Shown: piece after piece, positions 16,642 to 25,353 of the stretch
Layout of the letters: the number at the start of each line of letters is the position of its first letter
Position numbering within the stretch: position 1 is the stretch's first letter
Assembly (NCBI GenBank): GCA_016650235.1
Contig: JAENWC010000140.1
Span: 1-64,000 of the forward strand
DNA length: 64,000 nucleotides
Direction: 5' to 3'
Origin: Terriglobia bacterium
GTDB lineage: Bacteria; Acidobacteriota; Terriglobia; Bryobacterales; Bryobacteraceae
Translations under genes and position numbers: made by a program
Notes under the pieces: model-generated
What the model saw: the letters and a program-made list of their open reading frames with translations, nothing else
Databases searched by the model: none
Told to the model about the DNA's origin: nothing

Positions 16642-17778
16642 ATGATGAAGAGGATACTGATACCGATGGTGCTGGCGGCCGCGGCAGCGGGGCAAAAGCC
16701 AGTCGAGTTCGAGCAGCGCCCGGCGCTGGCGCTGGACAGCGGCAAGATGGAAGTGATCGTGATGACGCAAGGCGGGGCGTTCACCTCGATGTTGCTCAAG
16801 GACGATGGGGAAAAGATGAACCCGTTGTGGAATCCGATTCGAGCGGCGCGCGAGACCGGCGGGCCGCAGCGGTTTGGGTCGAGTCTTGGACACTTCGTGT
16901 GCGTGGACGGGTTTGGGCCGACCTCGAAGCAAGAGGCAGCGGCGGGCTTGCAGGGTCACGGCGAGGCGCACCGGCAGAAGTGGGAGATCGTGTCCTCGGG
17001 CAAGCAGGGCAACAAGCTGGTGGTGCAGTTCCGGACCACATTGCCGCTGGTGCAGGAGGTATTCACGCGCAAGCTGGAACTGGTGGACGGCGAGCAGGTG
17101 CTGTATGTGGACAGCGAAGTGGAGAGTCTTCTCGCGTTTGACCGTCCTATCAATTGGGCCGAGCATGGGACAATCGGTTCTCCTTTCCTTGTACCTGAGC
17201 AGACAGTGGTGGACGCCTCGGTGGGCCGGTGCCAGACACGTCCCAACAATGCGCAACCTCCGCATCGGCTGGCATCGGAGAAGGAGTTCACCTATCCGAT
17301 GGCGCCGCTTGCGAGCGGGGAGCCGGTGAGCATACGGGCGGTACCGGCGGCGCCGAACTCGATGGACCACACCGGCTGCGTGATGGATCCAGCGCGCGAG
17401 CATGTCTTTGTGACGGCGCTGCGGCTGGACAAGAAGCTGTTGTTCGGGTACCTGTTCAAGCGGGAAGAGTATCCATGGCTACAGGAGTGGATGAACTATA
17501 CGAAAGCGGGCGACCTGGCGCGCGGACTCGAGTTCGGCACGCAGCCGTTCGATGTATCGCGCCGGCAAACGGTGGAGATGGGCAATTTGTTCGGCGTTCC
17601 GGCGTTCCGCTGGCTTCCGGCGAAGTCGAAGATCGGGACGCGGTTCCTGATGTTCTACACGCAGGTTCCGGACGGGTTCACGAAGGTGGATGATGTGCGG
17701 CTGAGCAACGGCACACTGATCATCGAGGACAAAAAGGCCGGCAAGCAGGTTAAGCTTGCGGCGAGTTTGCCGTTGTAG
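16642..17778 (+). CDS. Exported protein, galactose-mutarotase-like beta-sandwich
   Basis: 378 residues with a signal peptide (MMKRILIPMVLAAAAAGQ) and an RBS-like AGAGGA upstream. The body is beta-rich. Segments such as MEVIVMTQGGAFTSMLLKDD, MNPLWNPI and GHFVCVDGFG resemble proteins of the aldose-epimerase superfold annotated as hypothetical in Acidobacteria. Catalytic His/Glu residues cannot be assigned with confidence, so epimerase activity is not claimed. It probably shares a transcript with the amidohydrolase 12 bases upstream. Its 3' end overlaps the convergent isomerase-like gene by 29 bases. Confidence 0.6.
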   Translation: MMKRILIPMVLAAAAAGQKPVEFEQRPALALDSGKMEVIVMTQGGAFTSMLLKDDGEKMNPLWNPIRAARETGGPQRFGSSLGHFVCVDGFGPTSKQEAAAGLQGHGEAHRQKWEIVSSGKQGNKLVVQFRTTLPLVQEVFTRKLELVDGEQVLYVDSEVESLLAFDRPINWAEHGTIGSPFLVPEQTVVDASVGRCQTRPNNAQPPHRLASEKEFTYPMAPLASGEPVSIRAVPAAPNSMDHTGCVMDPAREHVFVTALRLDKKLLFGYLFKREEYPWLQEWMNYTKAGDLARGLEFGTQPFDVSRRQTVEMGNLFGVPAFRWLPAKSKIGTRFLMFYTQVPDGFTKVDDVRLSNGTLIIEDKKAGKQVKLAASLPL

Positions 17779-18664
17779 CGGAAAGCCCTCGGAGGACGGA
17801 CTCGATGTACTCTCTGGCGCGGCGGGCCAAGCGGTCTACGCTTGCGGGGTCTTTGGGACGGGGCACAAGGGGCTCGAAGATATTTTCAAACGCGAGCGGC
17901 ATGGTGAGCCCGGTGCGCATCACTGTGGAGAGAAGCTTGTAGTGATCGATCTCGCCGAAGCCGGGGCCGCAATCCTCGTCTTTGGGTATGTTGCGATGAT
18001 CCTTGATGGCGAAGGCGCGGATGTCGCGCCAGCACTGCGCGATGTCGGGGAGGGGGTCGGCGCTCTCGTAGTCCAGCACATTTCCGGCGTCGTAGCACAT
18101 CCGGACTCCTTCGCCGGCGACTTCGCGCAGGATACGGCTGATGTGTTGCCCGGTGGCGGTATTACCGCCATGCTGTTTGACGACCAGCGTCACACCGGCT
18201 TTGCGGGCGAGAGGACCGGTCTGTTGGAGGCAGCGGATCACGTTCGCGTGGCCGCCTCCTTCCGTCTTGCCGAAGACGATGATGAAGGGGATGCCGGCGG
18301 CGGCGGCTTGTTCGATTCTGCGCGTGTAAGCATCGACGGCTTCGGGAGCTTCGAGGTTCACCATGGAGAACATAATCACCGGCGCGAGGCCGTGATCGCG
18401 GCAAAGTGAGTTCAACTCGCGCGCGCGTTGCGGAGGGGCTGAGACATCGAGGAGCGGAGCGCGATTGCCGGCGGGGTCAACGTGCGTGGTGCCCCAGGCG
18501 ATGTAGCGGTAGTCGGCGGCACGGATACCCTCCAGAGCGCGCAGGAATGGAAACGGGGCGTAGGGCAAGCTCATGCAGGCGAGTTGAAACTGAGTGGGTG
18601 CGGGAACGGATTGCGCCGCCGCGAGCATCGGAATGGAAAGAATCTCTCGCCGGGTGATACTCAT
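17750..18664 (-). CDS. Secreted sugar isomerase/epimerase-like TIM barrel protein
   Basis: 304 residues. MSITRREILSIPMLAAAQS is a Tat-like signal (RRE followed by a short hydrophobic core), a pattern common for this family in Acidobacteria. The mature part is a xylose-isomerase-like TIM barrel: VIMFSMVNLEAPE and VVKQHGGN in the middle, MCYDAGNVLDY, AFAIKDHR and LAFENIFEP at the metal/substrate positions. The ATG overlaps the stop of the upstream metallohydrolase gene (ATGA), so they form an operon. Substrate unknown. Confidence 0.75.
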   Translation of the reverse strand: MSITRREILSIPMLAAAQSVPAPTQFQLACMSLPYAPFPFLRALEGIRAADYRYIAWGTTHVDPAGNRAPLLDVSAPPQRARELNSLCRDHGLAPVIMFSMVNLEAPEAVDAYTRRIEQAAAAGIPFIIVFGKTEGGGHANVIRCLQQTGPLARKAGVTLVVKQHGGNTATGQHISRILREVAGEGVRMCYDAGNVLDYESADPLPDIAQCWRDIRAFAIKDHRNIPKDEDCGPGFGEIDHYKLLSTVMRTGLTMPLAFENIFEPLVPRPKDPASVDRLARRAREYIESVLRGLSATTANSPQA

Positions 18665-20718
18665 TCTTGTGCCTTCCTTTGATAGATGTCGCGGGCGCGA
18701 GTGAACAGTTCCACTACTTCACGCTTGCGCTCGGGGGTTGAGAAGCGGCCGCGCTGGCCGACGCGCTGGATCAATCCGTCGATCCATTGAACAAAGAACT
18801 TTGCATCGCCGGGCGAGGCGATGGGCTGCTTGCCGAGGTACACATAGACGGGACTGGTATGGGCAAAGGCGGCGGTATCGTTGAGGACGAGGCGGTGGGC
18901 CGGGCCAGTAGCGCGAACGGCTATCCAGGAGCTACGGTCAAGCGTGATGGTGCTGGTAATGCCGGGAAAGGGCTTGCCGTTGACGATCAATTCGATCTTG
19001 TCGATGGGGACCTTGGAGTCCACCTTGAGGACTACTGGAATACGCTGTGGTCCGGACGGGAGATGAATCTCATCGCCGGGCTCACGGTCCTGCACGCGGA
19101 GGGAAATCATAGGCCCATTGGTGGCGAAGGTGCGGCCCTGGCGGAAGGCGCGGACCCAGTCAATAGGGTTCATGCGGCCAGCAAGATGGGCGTAGACGCG
19201 GCCGCCGCCGGGCGTGTAGTGATCGGCGACGTTGGTAAATGAGTCCGTGCCGGCGGAAATGCCGAGGCGGAATCCGCAATTGAGGAGTTTGTACCAGAGA
19301 TCGAGAGCGACTTCTTCGGGGTTGTTACTGAGGACATCCATGGCATCGACCTCGCCGAGCGCGAGGTCAACGGGAAGTTCGCGCGCGCTGGCTCCATCGA
19401 GTGTGGGGGCGTAGCCGGGATGGGCATAGGTGACGGCTCCACCCTGGGCACGAGCGGCTTTGGCCTGGGTGAAGTTGGGCGGGTAATCGTCGGATTGCGG
19501 AGTTCCGGCAAAGCCTGTGTAGAGAGGTTCCACCAATCGTTTGAGATTGAACAGGCACATATGCCCGTAGAGGCCGGCGTTGCGCATCTCCTCATTCCAA
19601 TAAAGAACATAATCACGAGTGGAGAGGGGATGGGGTTTACCGCTAAACAGCGCGGTATCGTGGAGGAATGCGCCGAACGAGTTGGCGACCATCATGTTGG
19701 CGTAGTGAAGATCTTCGGCGTGGGCGTACAGTTGCACGTCCTGGGCAGTTACAACCTGATGATGATCGGCTGTGTAATTGGCGTGTATATGTGCGTCCGA
19801 GGAGTACCAGTTTGTAGCGGCCATGTTAGTCCATCGCTTGAGCCCGAGAGTAACATCGGTTGGGGCTTGCGGATGGAGGCGGACCTGTTTTGTTACGAGC
19901 TCATATTCGAGGCCGCGGGTAGCTTCGATGGTGGTTTCGCCGGCGGGGAGATCCATTTCAAAGCTGCCGCGGGCGTGGAAGTAGGGCTCGGCCGGGAGGG
20001 CGGCGAAGCGAGAGATTGCGCCCCGCGGGGCATAGGCAAGGCCGTCGGCCGCGGTGAGATAAAGGCGCGCGGCGGCGGGCTTGCCGTTCTCATCCACAAT
20101 CTTGACGCGCAAGCGGGCGAGAGGGCGGACATCGAAGGCGGCCTCGACGCCGTCGAAAGTGCGCTTGACCATTGCTCCCGATCCTGTGCCGGGCTGCGTC
20201 TCGAAGACCTTGTAGGCTACTCCCTTGCCTGCGCGCACCGAGAGAAGATTGAAGATTCGATTTTGCGCGATGACATAGGGAGGATTGCCTGGCCGCAAAA
20301 GGTCCGGCGCGTCGAGCTTGTCAAACTCACGAACCTTGAACACAAAACGGTCGCGCAGGGCCTGCATTCGGGCGGCGTTGGAGCGGCGGCGCATGAGGAG
20401 GCGGGCCATGTCACCGAATCCGATCTCGCCTTCGACATCGATCTGGTCGAGGCCGTTGTGATTGACCCAGAAGGTGAGATCCTCGTGGCCCGCGCGGGAC
20501 AAGGAAACGGCCCCCTGGCCGGCCACGACGGGAAACCGGAGCGCGGCGATCAGAAGCAGGGTGATGGCGACTGTGAGGTAAAAAGGTCTTTTGAGTAAAA
20601 CGCGCAAAACGGAGCCTGCTCCGTTCGGCCTGAGTCGAAGTTTCCCATCTGTTTGGAGCCGCGCTCCGACGGAAGGTGTGGTGGCCGGCGGTTGCTCCGG
20701 TGCAGGCAAGTAGCTCAT
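18661..20718 (-). CDS. CehA/McbA-type metallohydrolase, membrane-anchored
   Basis: 685 residues. One transmembrane segment (RPFYLTVAITLLLIAALRF) lies near residues 44-62. A beta-rich region follows, then a PHP-like domain with the metal motif SSDAHIHANYT, VTYAHPGYAPTL, and later GISAGTDSFTN and RTFATNGPMISL. This is the CehA/McbA group (carbaryl and amide hydrolases). The segment before the membrane helix contains sequence of an interspersed repeat (20594-20667) read in frame, giving AGSVLRVLLKR. The ATG overlaps the stop of the methyltransferase upstream. A second, shorter relative is encoded at 46810-48357. Probably faces the periplasm; substrate unknown. Confidence 0.75.
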   Translation of the reverse strand: MSYLPAPEQPPATTPSVGARLQTDGKLRLRPNGAGSVLRVLLKRPFYLTVAITLLLIAALRFPVVAGQGAVSLSRAGHEDLTFWVNHNGLDQIDVEGEIGFGDMARLLMRRRSNAARMQALRDRFVFKVREFDKLDAPDLLRPGNPPYVIAQNRIFNLLSVRAGKGVAYKVFETQPGTGSGAMVKRTFDGVEAAFDVRPLARLRVKIVDENGKPAAARLYLTAADGLAYAPRGAISRFAALPAEPYFHARGSFEMDLPAGETTIEATRGLEYELVTKQVRLHPQAPTDVTLGLKRWTNMAATNWYSSDAHIHANYTADHHQVVTAQDVQLYAHAEDLHYANMMVANSFGAFLHDTALFSGKPHPLSTRDYVLYWNEEMRNAGLYGHMCLFNLKRLVEPLYTGFAGTPQSDDYPPNFTQAKAARAQGGAVTYAHPGYAPTLDGASARELPVDLALGEVDAMDVLSNNPEEVALDLWYKLLNCGFRLGISAGTDSFTNVADHYTPGGGRVYAHLAGRMNPIDWVRAFRQGRTFATNGPMISLRVQDREPGDEIHLPSGPQRIPVVLKVDSKVPIDKIELIVNGKPFPGITSTITLDRSSWIAVRATGPAHRLVLNDTAAFAHTSPVYVYLGKQPIASPGDAKFFVQWIDGLIQRVGQRGRFSTPERKREVVELFTRARDIYQRKAQE
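20594..20667 (-). repeat. Interspersed palindromic repeat, copy A (inside a CDS)
   Basis: The minus strand carries the core GCTCCGTTTTGCGCGT, shared with copies at 31488 and 33845. It is flanked by two palindromes: GGAGC-GCG-GCTCC at 20667-20655 and CGGAGC-AG-GCTCCG at 20623-20610. It is translated within the metallohydrolase gene. A REP/BIME-like or palindromic coding element is possible. Confidence 0.7.
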
Positions 20719-21251
20719 GCGGAGGCCTCGATGAGTGCGCGGTATTTGCGCAACAGTTCATAAATGACGACGCCGCCGGCAGTTGCGACGTTGAGCGAAT
20801 GTTTATGGCCGAGCATGGGAATGCGGACGAAGGTATCGGCCATTTCGAGCAAATGAGGTTGAATGCCATCGACCTCGTGCCCAAACAGCAGGCAGACGGG
20901 AAACCGGGGCCGCCAGTCGAACAGATCGACGGAACGCGGGCTGGTCTCGATAGCGGCAATCTCCCAATATTGCTGCGCGAACCGTTTGAGGATGGCGGAC
21001 GGATCCCAGGTATGTTCCCAGGGAAGGCGGTCTTCGGCGCCGAGGGCCGTTTTGGTGATCTCCTTTTTAGGAGGTTTGGCCGTGATCCCGGACAGCACGA
21101 TTTTCTCGATGGCGGCGGCATCGCCGGTGCGAAAGAATGATCCGACGTTGTACATGCTCCGGACATTGTCTAACACGACGGCCACCGGCAGGGTTTTGAT
21201 GTGCTCATAGGAGGCCGCCGCGTGTGTAGCGAGGAAAGGAGTTCGTTCCAT
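20715..21251 (-). CDS. SpoU/TrmH-family RNA methyltransferase
   Basis: 178 residues with the three SPOUT signatures in order: VVLDNVRSMYNVGSFFRTGD (motif 1), LLFGHEVDGI (motif 2) and IPMLGHKHSLNVATAGGVVI (motif 3). These bind S-adenosylmethionine through the trefoil knot; Arg in motif 1 and Asn in motif 3 are the usual catalytic-site residues. It lacks the extra N-terminal substrate-binding domain of RlmB and is closer to small TrmH/TrmL-like 2'-O-methyltransferases acting on tRNA or rRNA. The target nucleotide is not determined. It overlaps the metallohydrolase gene by 4 bases. Confidence 0.85.
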   Translation of the reverse strand: MERTPFLATHAAASYEHIKTLPVAVVLDNVRSMYNVGSFFRTGDAAAIEKIVLSGITAKPPKKEITKTALGAEDRLPWEHTWDPSAILKRFAQQYWEIAAIETSPRSVDLFDWRPRFPVCLLFGHEVDGIQPHLLEMADTFVRIPMLGHKHSLNVATAGGVVIYELLRKYRALIEASA

Positions 21252-21401
21252 GATCCGTTAAATGGAGGTTATCACCGGTTGGGGGGTGGTTGTCTGGTTC
21301 GGTGGCGGACGTATCCGGAAAGTGGACCGGCCAGGCGCCAGCTCCCCGCGAAACGCGCAAAGTAAGACGCTCCCTATGGTCGCGGCTTTGGTAAATTCCC
21401 T

Positions 21402-23969
21402 TCACTTGGCGTCGCGCCAGTTGGGGCCTGAACCTGTGTCGGCTACGAGGGGAACTTCCAGGGGATGGACCGATTCCATGTGAGAGCGGACCATTTCACG
21501 GAGAGGCTCGACCTCTTCGGGCGGGGCTTCCAGGACCAGTTCATCATGGACCTGGAGGAGCATGCGGGACTGCCAGCCGGTTTGCAGCTCTTTGTGGATT
21601 TGGATCATGGCGAGCTTGATGAGGTCGGCGGCGGAGCCCTGGAGCGGAGTGTTTACGGCGGTACGTTCGGCAAAGCCGCGGGCATTGTTGTTGCGGCTGG
21701 CAATGTCGGGGATGGGGCGGCGGCGTCCGAACAGAGTGCGGGTGAAGCCGGATGCGCGGACCTCCTCGATGGTCTTATCGATAAAGGCTTTCACTCCGGC
21801 ATAGCGGGCAAAGTAGCTCTTGATGTAGCGGTCGGCTTCCTGGCGGGGGATGCCGAGTTGGGCGGCGAGGCCGAAGGAACTGAGTCCATAGATGATGCCG
21901 AAATTGACGGCTTTGGCGTTGCGGCGCATTTCGGGGGAGACCAGGAGGGGCATGACGCCGAAGACTTCGGAGGCGGTGCGGGTGTGAATGTCTTCGCCTT
22001 GACGGAAGGCGTCGAGCAGGACCGGGTCGAGGGAGAGGTGTGCCAGGAGGCGGAGTTCGATTTGGGAGTAGTCGGCGATAACGAGCGTCCAGCCGGGCTG
22101 GGGGACGAAGGCGGCGCGGATCTGGCGGCCGAGTTCGGTGCGGATGGGAATGTTCTGGAGATTGGGATTGGAAGAAGAGAGGCGGCCGGTGGCGGCTCCG
22201 GCGGGATTGAATGTGGTGTGCAGGCGGCCGGTGGCGGGACGAATGAGGGCGGGGAGGGCATCGACATAGGTGCCCTTGAGCTTGGAAAGCTGCCGGAATT
22301 CGAGGACGAGGCGCGCGATGGGGTAAGCTTCGGCGAGCGATTCGAGGACGTCAGCGGCGGTGGAGACGGCTTTTTTGCCGCGCGAGGGCGGGGAGGGGAG
22401 TCCAAGATCCTCAAACAAAACCTTGCCTAATTGTTGTGGTGAGTTGATGTTGAAGGGCTGTCCGGCGAGGGCGCAAATTTCGGCGGTAAGGCGCTGGATC
22501 TCGAGTTCCATGCTTTGGGACATGGAATGGAGGGCGGCGGGGTCGATGCGGATGCCGGTCTGCTCCATCCGGGTGAGGACGGGGATGAGGGGCAGGTCGA
22601 TGGATTGGTAGACGGACTGGAGACCCTGCGCGGCGACCTCGGCGGAGAGGCGTGTGGAGAGGGCGAGAGTATTGGCGGCTGCCTCTTCGATGCTTGGGCC
22701 GGGCTTGCGTTCGAGGTAACGGCTTGCGACGGCCTCGGGGGTGCAAGAGGTGGGGTCTGCGGTTAGGAGGAAGGCGTAGAGCAAGACGTCGTGTTGGAAG
22801 CCTTGGGGGTTGATGCCATGCCGGGCGAGCTGGAGGTTCAGCGTTTTGAGGTCGTGTGCGGCTTTGGGGCGAGTGGGGTCTTCGAGCAGCGGGCGAAGGT
22901 CCGGGAAGAGTTCGGGGCCGAGGCCGCAGGCTTCGTTTGGGTTGGCGGAGAGGGCCATTCGTTGGGTGGTGAGAAGACCCTCGCCTTCGGCGGAGAGGGC
23001 CACGGCGACAGGTGAGGCTTTGTGAAGCGCTGTGAGCCAGGCGGCGAGTCCGGATTGGGATTCGATGGATTGGATTTGAAGGGTTTGGGCTGGGGCGGTG
23101 GGGGTGAGGTCGCGGATGAGGCTAAAGAACTCCATTTCCGCATAGAGCTTGTGGAGGGCTTCGGGGTCGGGCTGTTGGGCAGTGATATCGGAGAGCTCGC
23201 AGGGGATGGGAACTTGGGTGGCGATGGTGGCGAGGCGCTTGCTGAGTTCGATTTGAGGGCGGTTGTTTTCGAGGCTTTCGCGGTAGCTTTTTCGCTGAAC
23301 TTCGGAGGCGCGCTCCATGGCGGCTTCGACGGAGCCGAATTGCACGATGAGGTCGCGCGCGCCCTTGTCGCCGATGCCGGGGGCGCCGGGGATGTTGTCG
23401 ACGGCGTCGCCTTTGAGGGCAAGCAGGTCGGGGACCTGATGCGGTGCCACGCCGAGGAACTCTTCCACTTTGGGCGGATCGTACCACTCGTCGTTTTTGG
23501 CGGGGTTGAGCATGCGAACGCGGTCATTGACGAGTTGGAGCATGTCTTTGTCGGAGGAGACGATGACGACTTCCGTGCCGGCGGCGGAAGCGCGCTGGGA
23601 GAGCGTTCCGATGACGTCATCGGCCTCATAGCCGGGGAATTCGAGAATGGGAATGCGGAGGGCCTGGAGGAGTTGGCGGACGTAGGGGATTTGCTGAAGG
23701 AGTTCGGGAGGAGTTTCGGTGCGATTGGCTTTGTAGGCGGTGAACTCCTGTTCGCGGAGCGTGGGACCTTCGGATTCAAAAACGGCGGCGAGGTATTCGG
23801 GCTTGTAGGCAGAGAGGACACGGCGGAGCATGTTGTTAAAGATGAAGACGGCTTCGGTGGGGATGCCGGACTGGGTGCGCATGGGGGGCGCGCCGGAGCG
23901 TGCTCGGGCGTGGTAGGCGCGAAAGAGGAAACCGAAGGTATCGAACAGGAAGAGGCGGGGGCTGGACAT
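21402..23969 (-). CDS. polA: DNA polymerase I
   Basis: 855 residues. The N-terminal 5'-3' exonuclease shows FLFDTFGFLFRAYHA, FPGYEADDVIG, VSSDKDML and GDAVDNIPGAPGIGDKGA. The C-terminal family A polymerase has DYSQIELRLLAHL (motif A), RRNAKAVNFGIIYG (motif B) and QVHDELVLE (motif C). In between, the 3'-5' exonuclease domain is present in outline, but its DxE motif is not recognisable in the segment ASPVAVALSAEGEGLLT, and the second motif reads AHDLKTLN. Proofreading is therefore probably lost, as in Thermus enzymes. Role: Okazaki fragment processing and repair. It lies downstream of a Gfo/Idh gene, separated by a perfect inverted repeat. Confidence 0.95.
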   Translation of the reverse strand: MSSPRLFLFDTFGFLFRAYHARARSGAPPMRTQSGIPTEAVFIFNNMLRRVLSAYKPEYLAAVFESEGPTLREQEFTAYKANRTETPPELLQQIPYVRQLLQALRIPILEFPGYEADDVIGTLSQRASAAGTEVVIVSSDKDMLQLVNDRVRMLNPAKNDEWYDPPKVEEFLGVAPHQVPDLLALKGDAVDNIPGAPGIGDKGARDLIVQFGSVEAAMERASEVQRKSYRESLENNRPQIELSKRLATIATQVPIPCELSDITAQQPDPEALHKLYAEMEFFSLIRDLTPTAPAQTLQIQSIESQSGLAAWLTALHKASPVAVALSAEGEGLLTTQRMALSANPNEACGLGPELFPDLRPLLEDPTRPKAAHDLKTLNLQLARHGINPQGFQHDVLLYAFLLTADPTSCTPEAVASRYLERKPGPSIEEAAANTLALSTRLSAEVAAQGLQSVYQSIDLPLIPVLTRMEQTGIRIDPAALHSMSQSMELEIQRLTAEICALAGQPFNINSPQQLGKVLFEDLGLPSPPSRGKKAVSTAADVLESLAEAYPIARLVLEFRQLSKLKGTYVDALPALIRPATGRLHTTFNPAGAATGRLSSSNPNLQNIPIRTELGRQIRAAFVPQPGWTLVIADYSQIELRLLAHLSLDPVLLDAFRQGEDIHTRTASEVFGVMPLLVSPEMRRNAKAVNFGIIYGLSSFGLAAQLGIPRQEADRYIKSYFARYAGVKAFIDKTIEEVRASGFTRTLFGRRRPIPDIASRNNNARGFAERTAVNTPLQGSAADLIKLAMIQIHKELQTGWQSRMLLQVHDELVLEAPPEEVEPLREMVRSHMESVHPLEVPLVADTGSGPNWRDAK

Positions 23970-23990
23970 GCAGTTTCTATGTTAATGGAT

Positions 23991-24046
23991 GTAGGATAGG
24001 CCTCCTGGATCGGGTGAGCGGCGGAAGGACAGGAGGCCTATCCTAC
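23991..24046. repeat. Perfect 17-bp inverted repeat
   Basis: The left arm at 23991-24007 (GTAGGATAGGCCTCCTG) and the right arm at 24030-24046 are exact reverse complements, with a 22-base loop. The right arm includes the TAG stop of the oxidoreductase gene. The polA start is 22 bases beyond the left arm. No T-tract follows on either strand, so it is not a canonical intrinsic terminator. Confidence 0.85.
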
Positions 24047-25305
24047 TTGGGCGTTCCCCAGTGCGGGCGGTATTGCCGGCGGGTCATCGCCTGGGCTTCC
24101 GGGTCAGAGAGGATGGATTCGGTTTTTCCGTCGTAGTTGAGGTTGCGGCCGGTGCGCGCGCAGATGTTGCCGAGGTGACAGAGCGCCGTGGAAAGGTGGC
24201 CCTCCTCTATCTCGCAATTCGGCTTCTTGCGGGAGATCACACACTCGATGAAATTCTGGATGTGGCGCTCGGGCTCATTCTCCTCGACATGCTCGACGAG
24301 GGCGCCTTTGCGGTCAAAGACTTTGTAGCCCCAAGGCCCGGTCCAGTCGCCAATGTGCATTACGCCGCCGGAGCCGTAGACGGCCACGCCGTTGTCGATG
24401 CCTTCCAGAGGATACGGGGTCCAGATGCGCATCTCCCACTGGATGGCCTTGCCGCCGAAATCGAAGGTGAGGTTCATGGTGTCCGGCGTCTGCTGGTCGT
24501 CGTCGAAGAAAAGCTTGGCACCCATGCCGCTCACCCGGCGCGGCGCGGACTCGCCCAGCGCCCAGCGCGCGATGTCGATCTGGTGTGCGCCGTCGTTGCC
24601 CATATCGCCGGTGCCGAAATTCCAGTGCCAATGCCAGTCGTAATGGAAGCGGTTTTCGTTAAACGGGATCATCGGGGCGGGCCCGACCCAGGTGTCGTAA
24701 TCGAGGCCGGGCGGAGGTGGCGAGTCTGGCTTGCGGCCAATGTTCCGGCGCAGTTGCGTGTTCCAGGCCTTGGCCATGAGGACGCGGCCGAGCCGGCCCG
24801 AGCGGGCGATTTCGATGGCCTTGATAGTGGTTGCGCGGCTGCGGGACTGGAGTCCGGCCTGCACGATGCGCTGATTGCGCCGCGCCGCTTCCACCAACAG
24901 ACGGCCCTCGCGCAGATTGTGCGATACCGGTTTCTCGACGTACACGTCCTTGCCGGCGTCGCAGGCGAGGATGGCGGCGGGGGCGTGCCAGTGATCCGGC
25001 GTGGCGATGATGACCGCGTCCACGTCGCGGTCCGCCAGGAGCCGGCGCATGTCGGCGCTGGCCTTGACGCCCGCCGCGCCGGACTGAAACGCGAGTTGCT
25101 GGGCCTTTTCGAGCCGCGCCGGGTCAACGTCGCAGACATGGGTGAGGACGGCCTTGGGCGTTTGCGCCGTCACGCGTAGCAACGCCGTTCCGCGCCCGCC
25201 GACTCCGATGATGCCGACCCGGACCTGGTCCTGGGCAGCGAAGACGGGGCGGATTGCAGCCGCGCCGGCCGCCGCGAGAAAATACCTGCGGTTGTTCGGA
25301 TTCAT
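24043..25305 (-). CDS. Gfo/Idh/MocA-family oxidoreductase with Tat-type signal
   Basis: About 420 residues from MNPNNRRYFLAAAGAAA; the RRYFLAAAGAAAIRPVFA leader looks like a twin-arginine signal, common in this family in Acidobacteria and Planctomycetes. The Rossmann fold opens VRVGIIGVGGRGTALL. The EKPVSHNL motif carries the catalytic-region lysine (EKP). GNDGAHQIDIARWALG supplies the typical D/H catalytic pair region. I preferred the ATG at 25305 over 25326 because it begins the signal. NAD(P)-dependent sugar or inositol oxidoreductase activity is the family norm; the substrate is unknown and the cofactor outside the cytoplasm is unresolved. Confidence 0.85.
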   Translation of the reverse strand: MNPNNRRYFLAAAGAAAIRPVFAAQDQVRVGIIGVGGRGTALLRVTAQTPKAVLTHVCDVDPARLEKAQQLAFQSGAAGVKASADMRRLLADRDVDAVIIATPDHWHAPAAILACDAGKDVYVEKPVSHNLREGRLLVEAARRNQRIVQAGLQSRSRATTIKAIEIARSGRLGRVLMAKAWNTQLRRNIGRKPDSPPPPGLDYDTWVGPAPMIPFNENRFHYDWHWHWNFGTGDMGNDGAHQIDIARWALGESAPRRVSGMGAKLFFDDDQQTPDTMNLTFDFGGKAIQWEMRIWTPYPLEGIDNGVAVYGSGGVMHIGDWTGPWGYKVFDRKGALVEHVEENEPERHIQNFIECVISRKKPNCEIEEGHLSTALCHLGNICARTGRNLNYDGKTESILSDPEAQAMTRRQYRPHWGTPK

Positions 25306-25353
25306 ATTTGAAAGCCATTCTAGCAAGCCATGGCCGCGGATGGACGCGGATCG

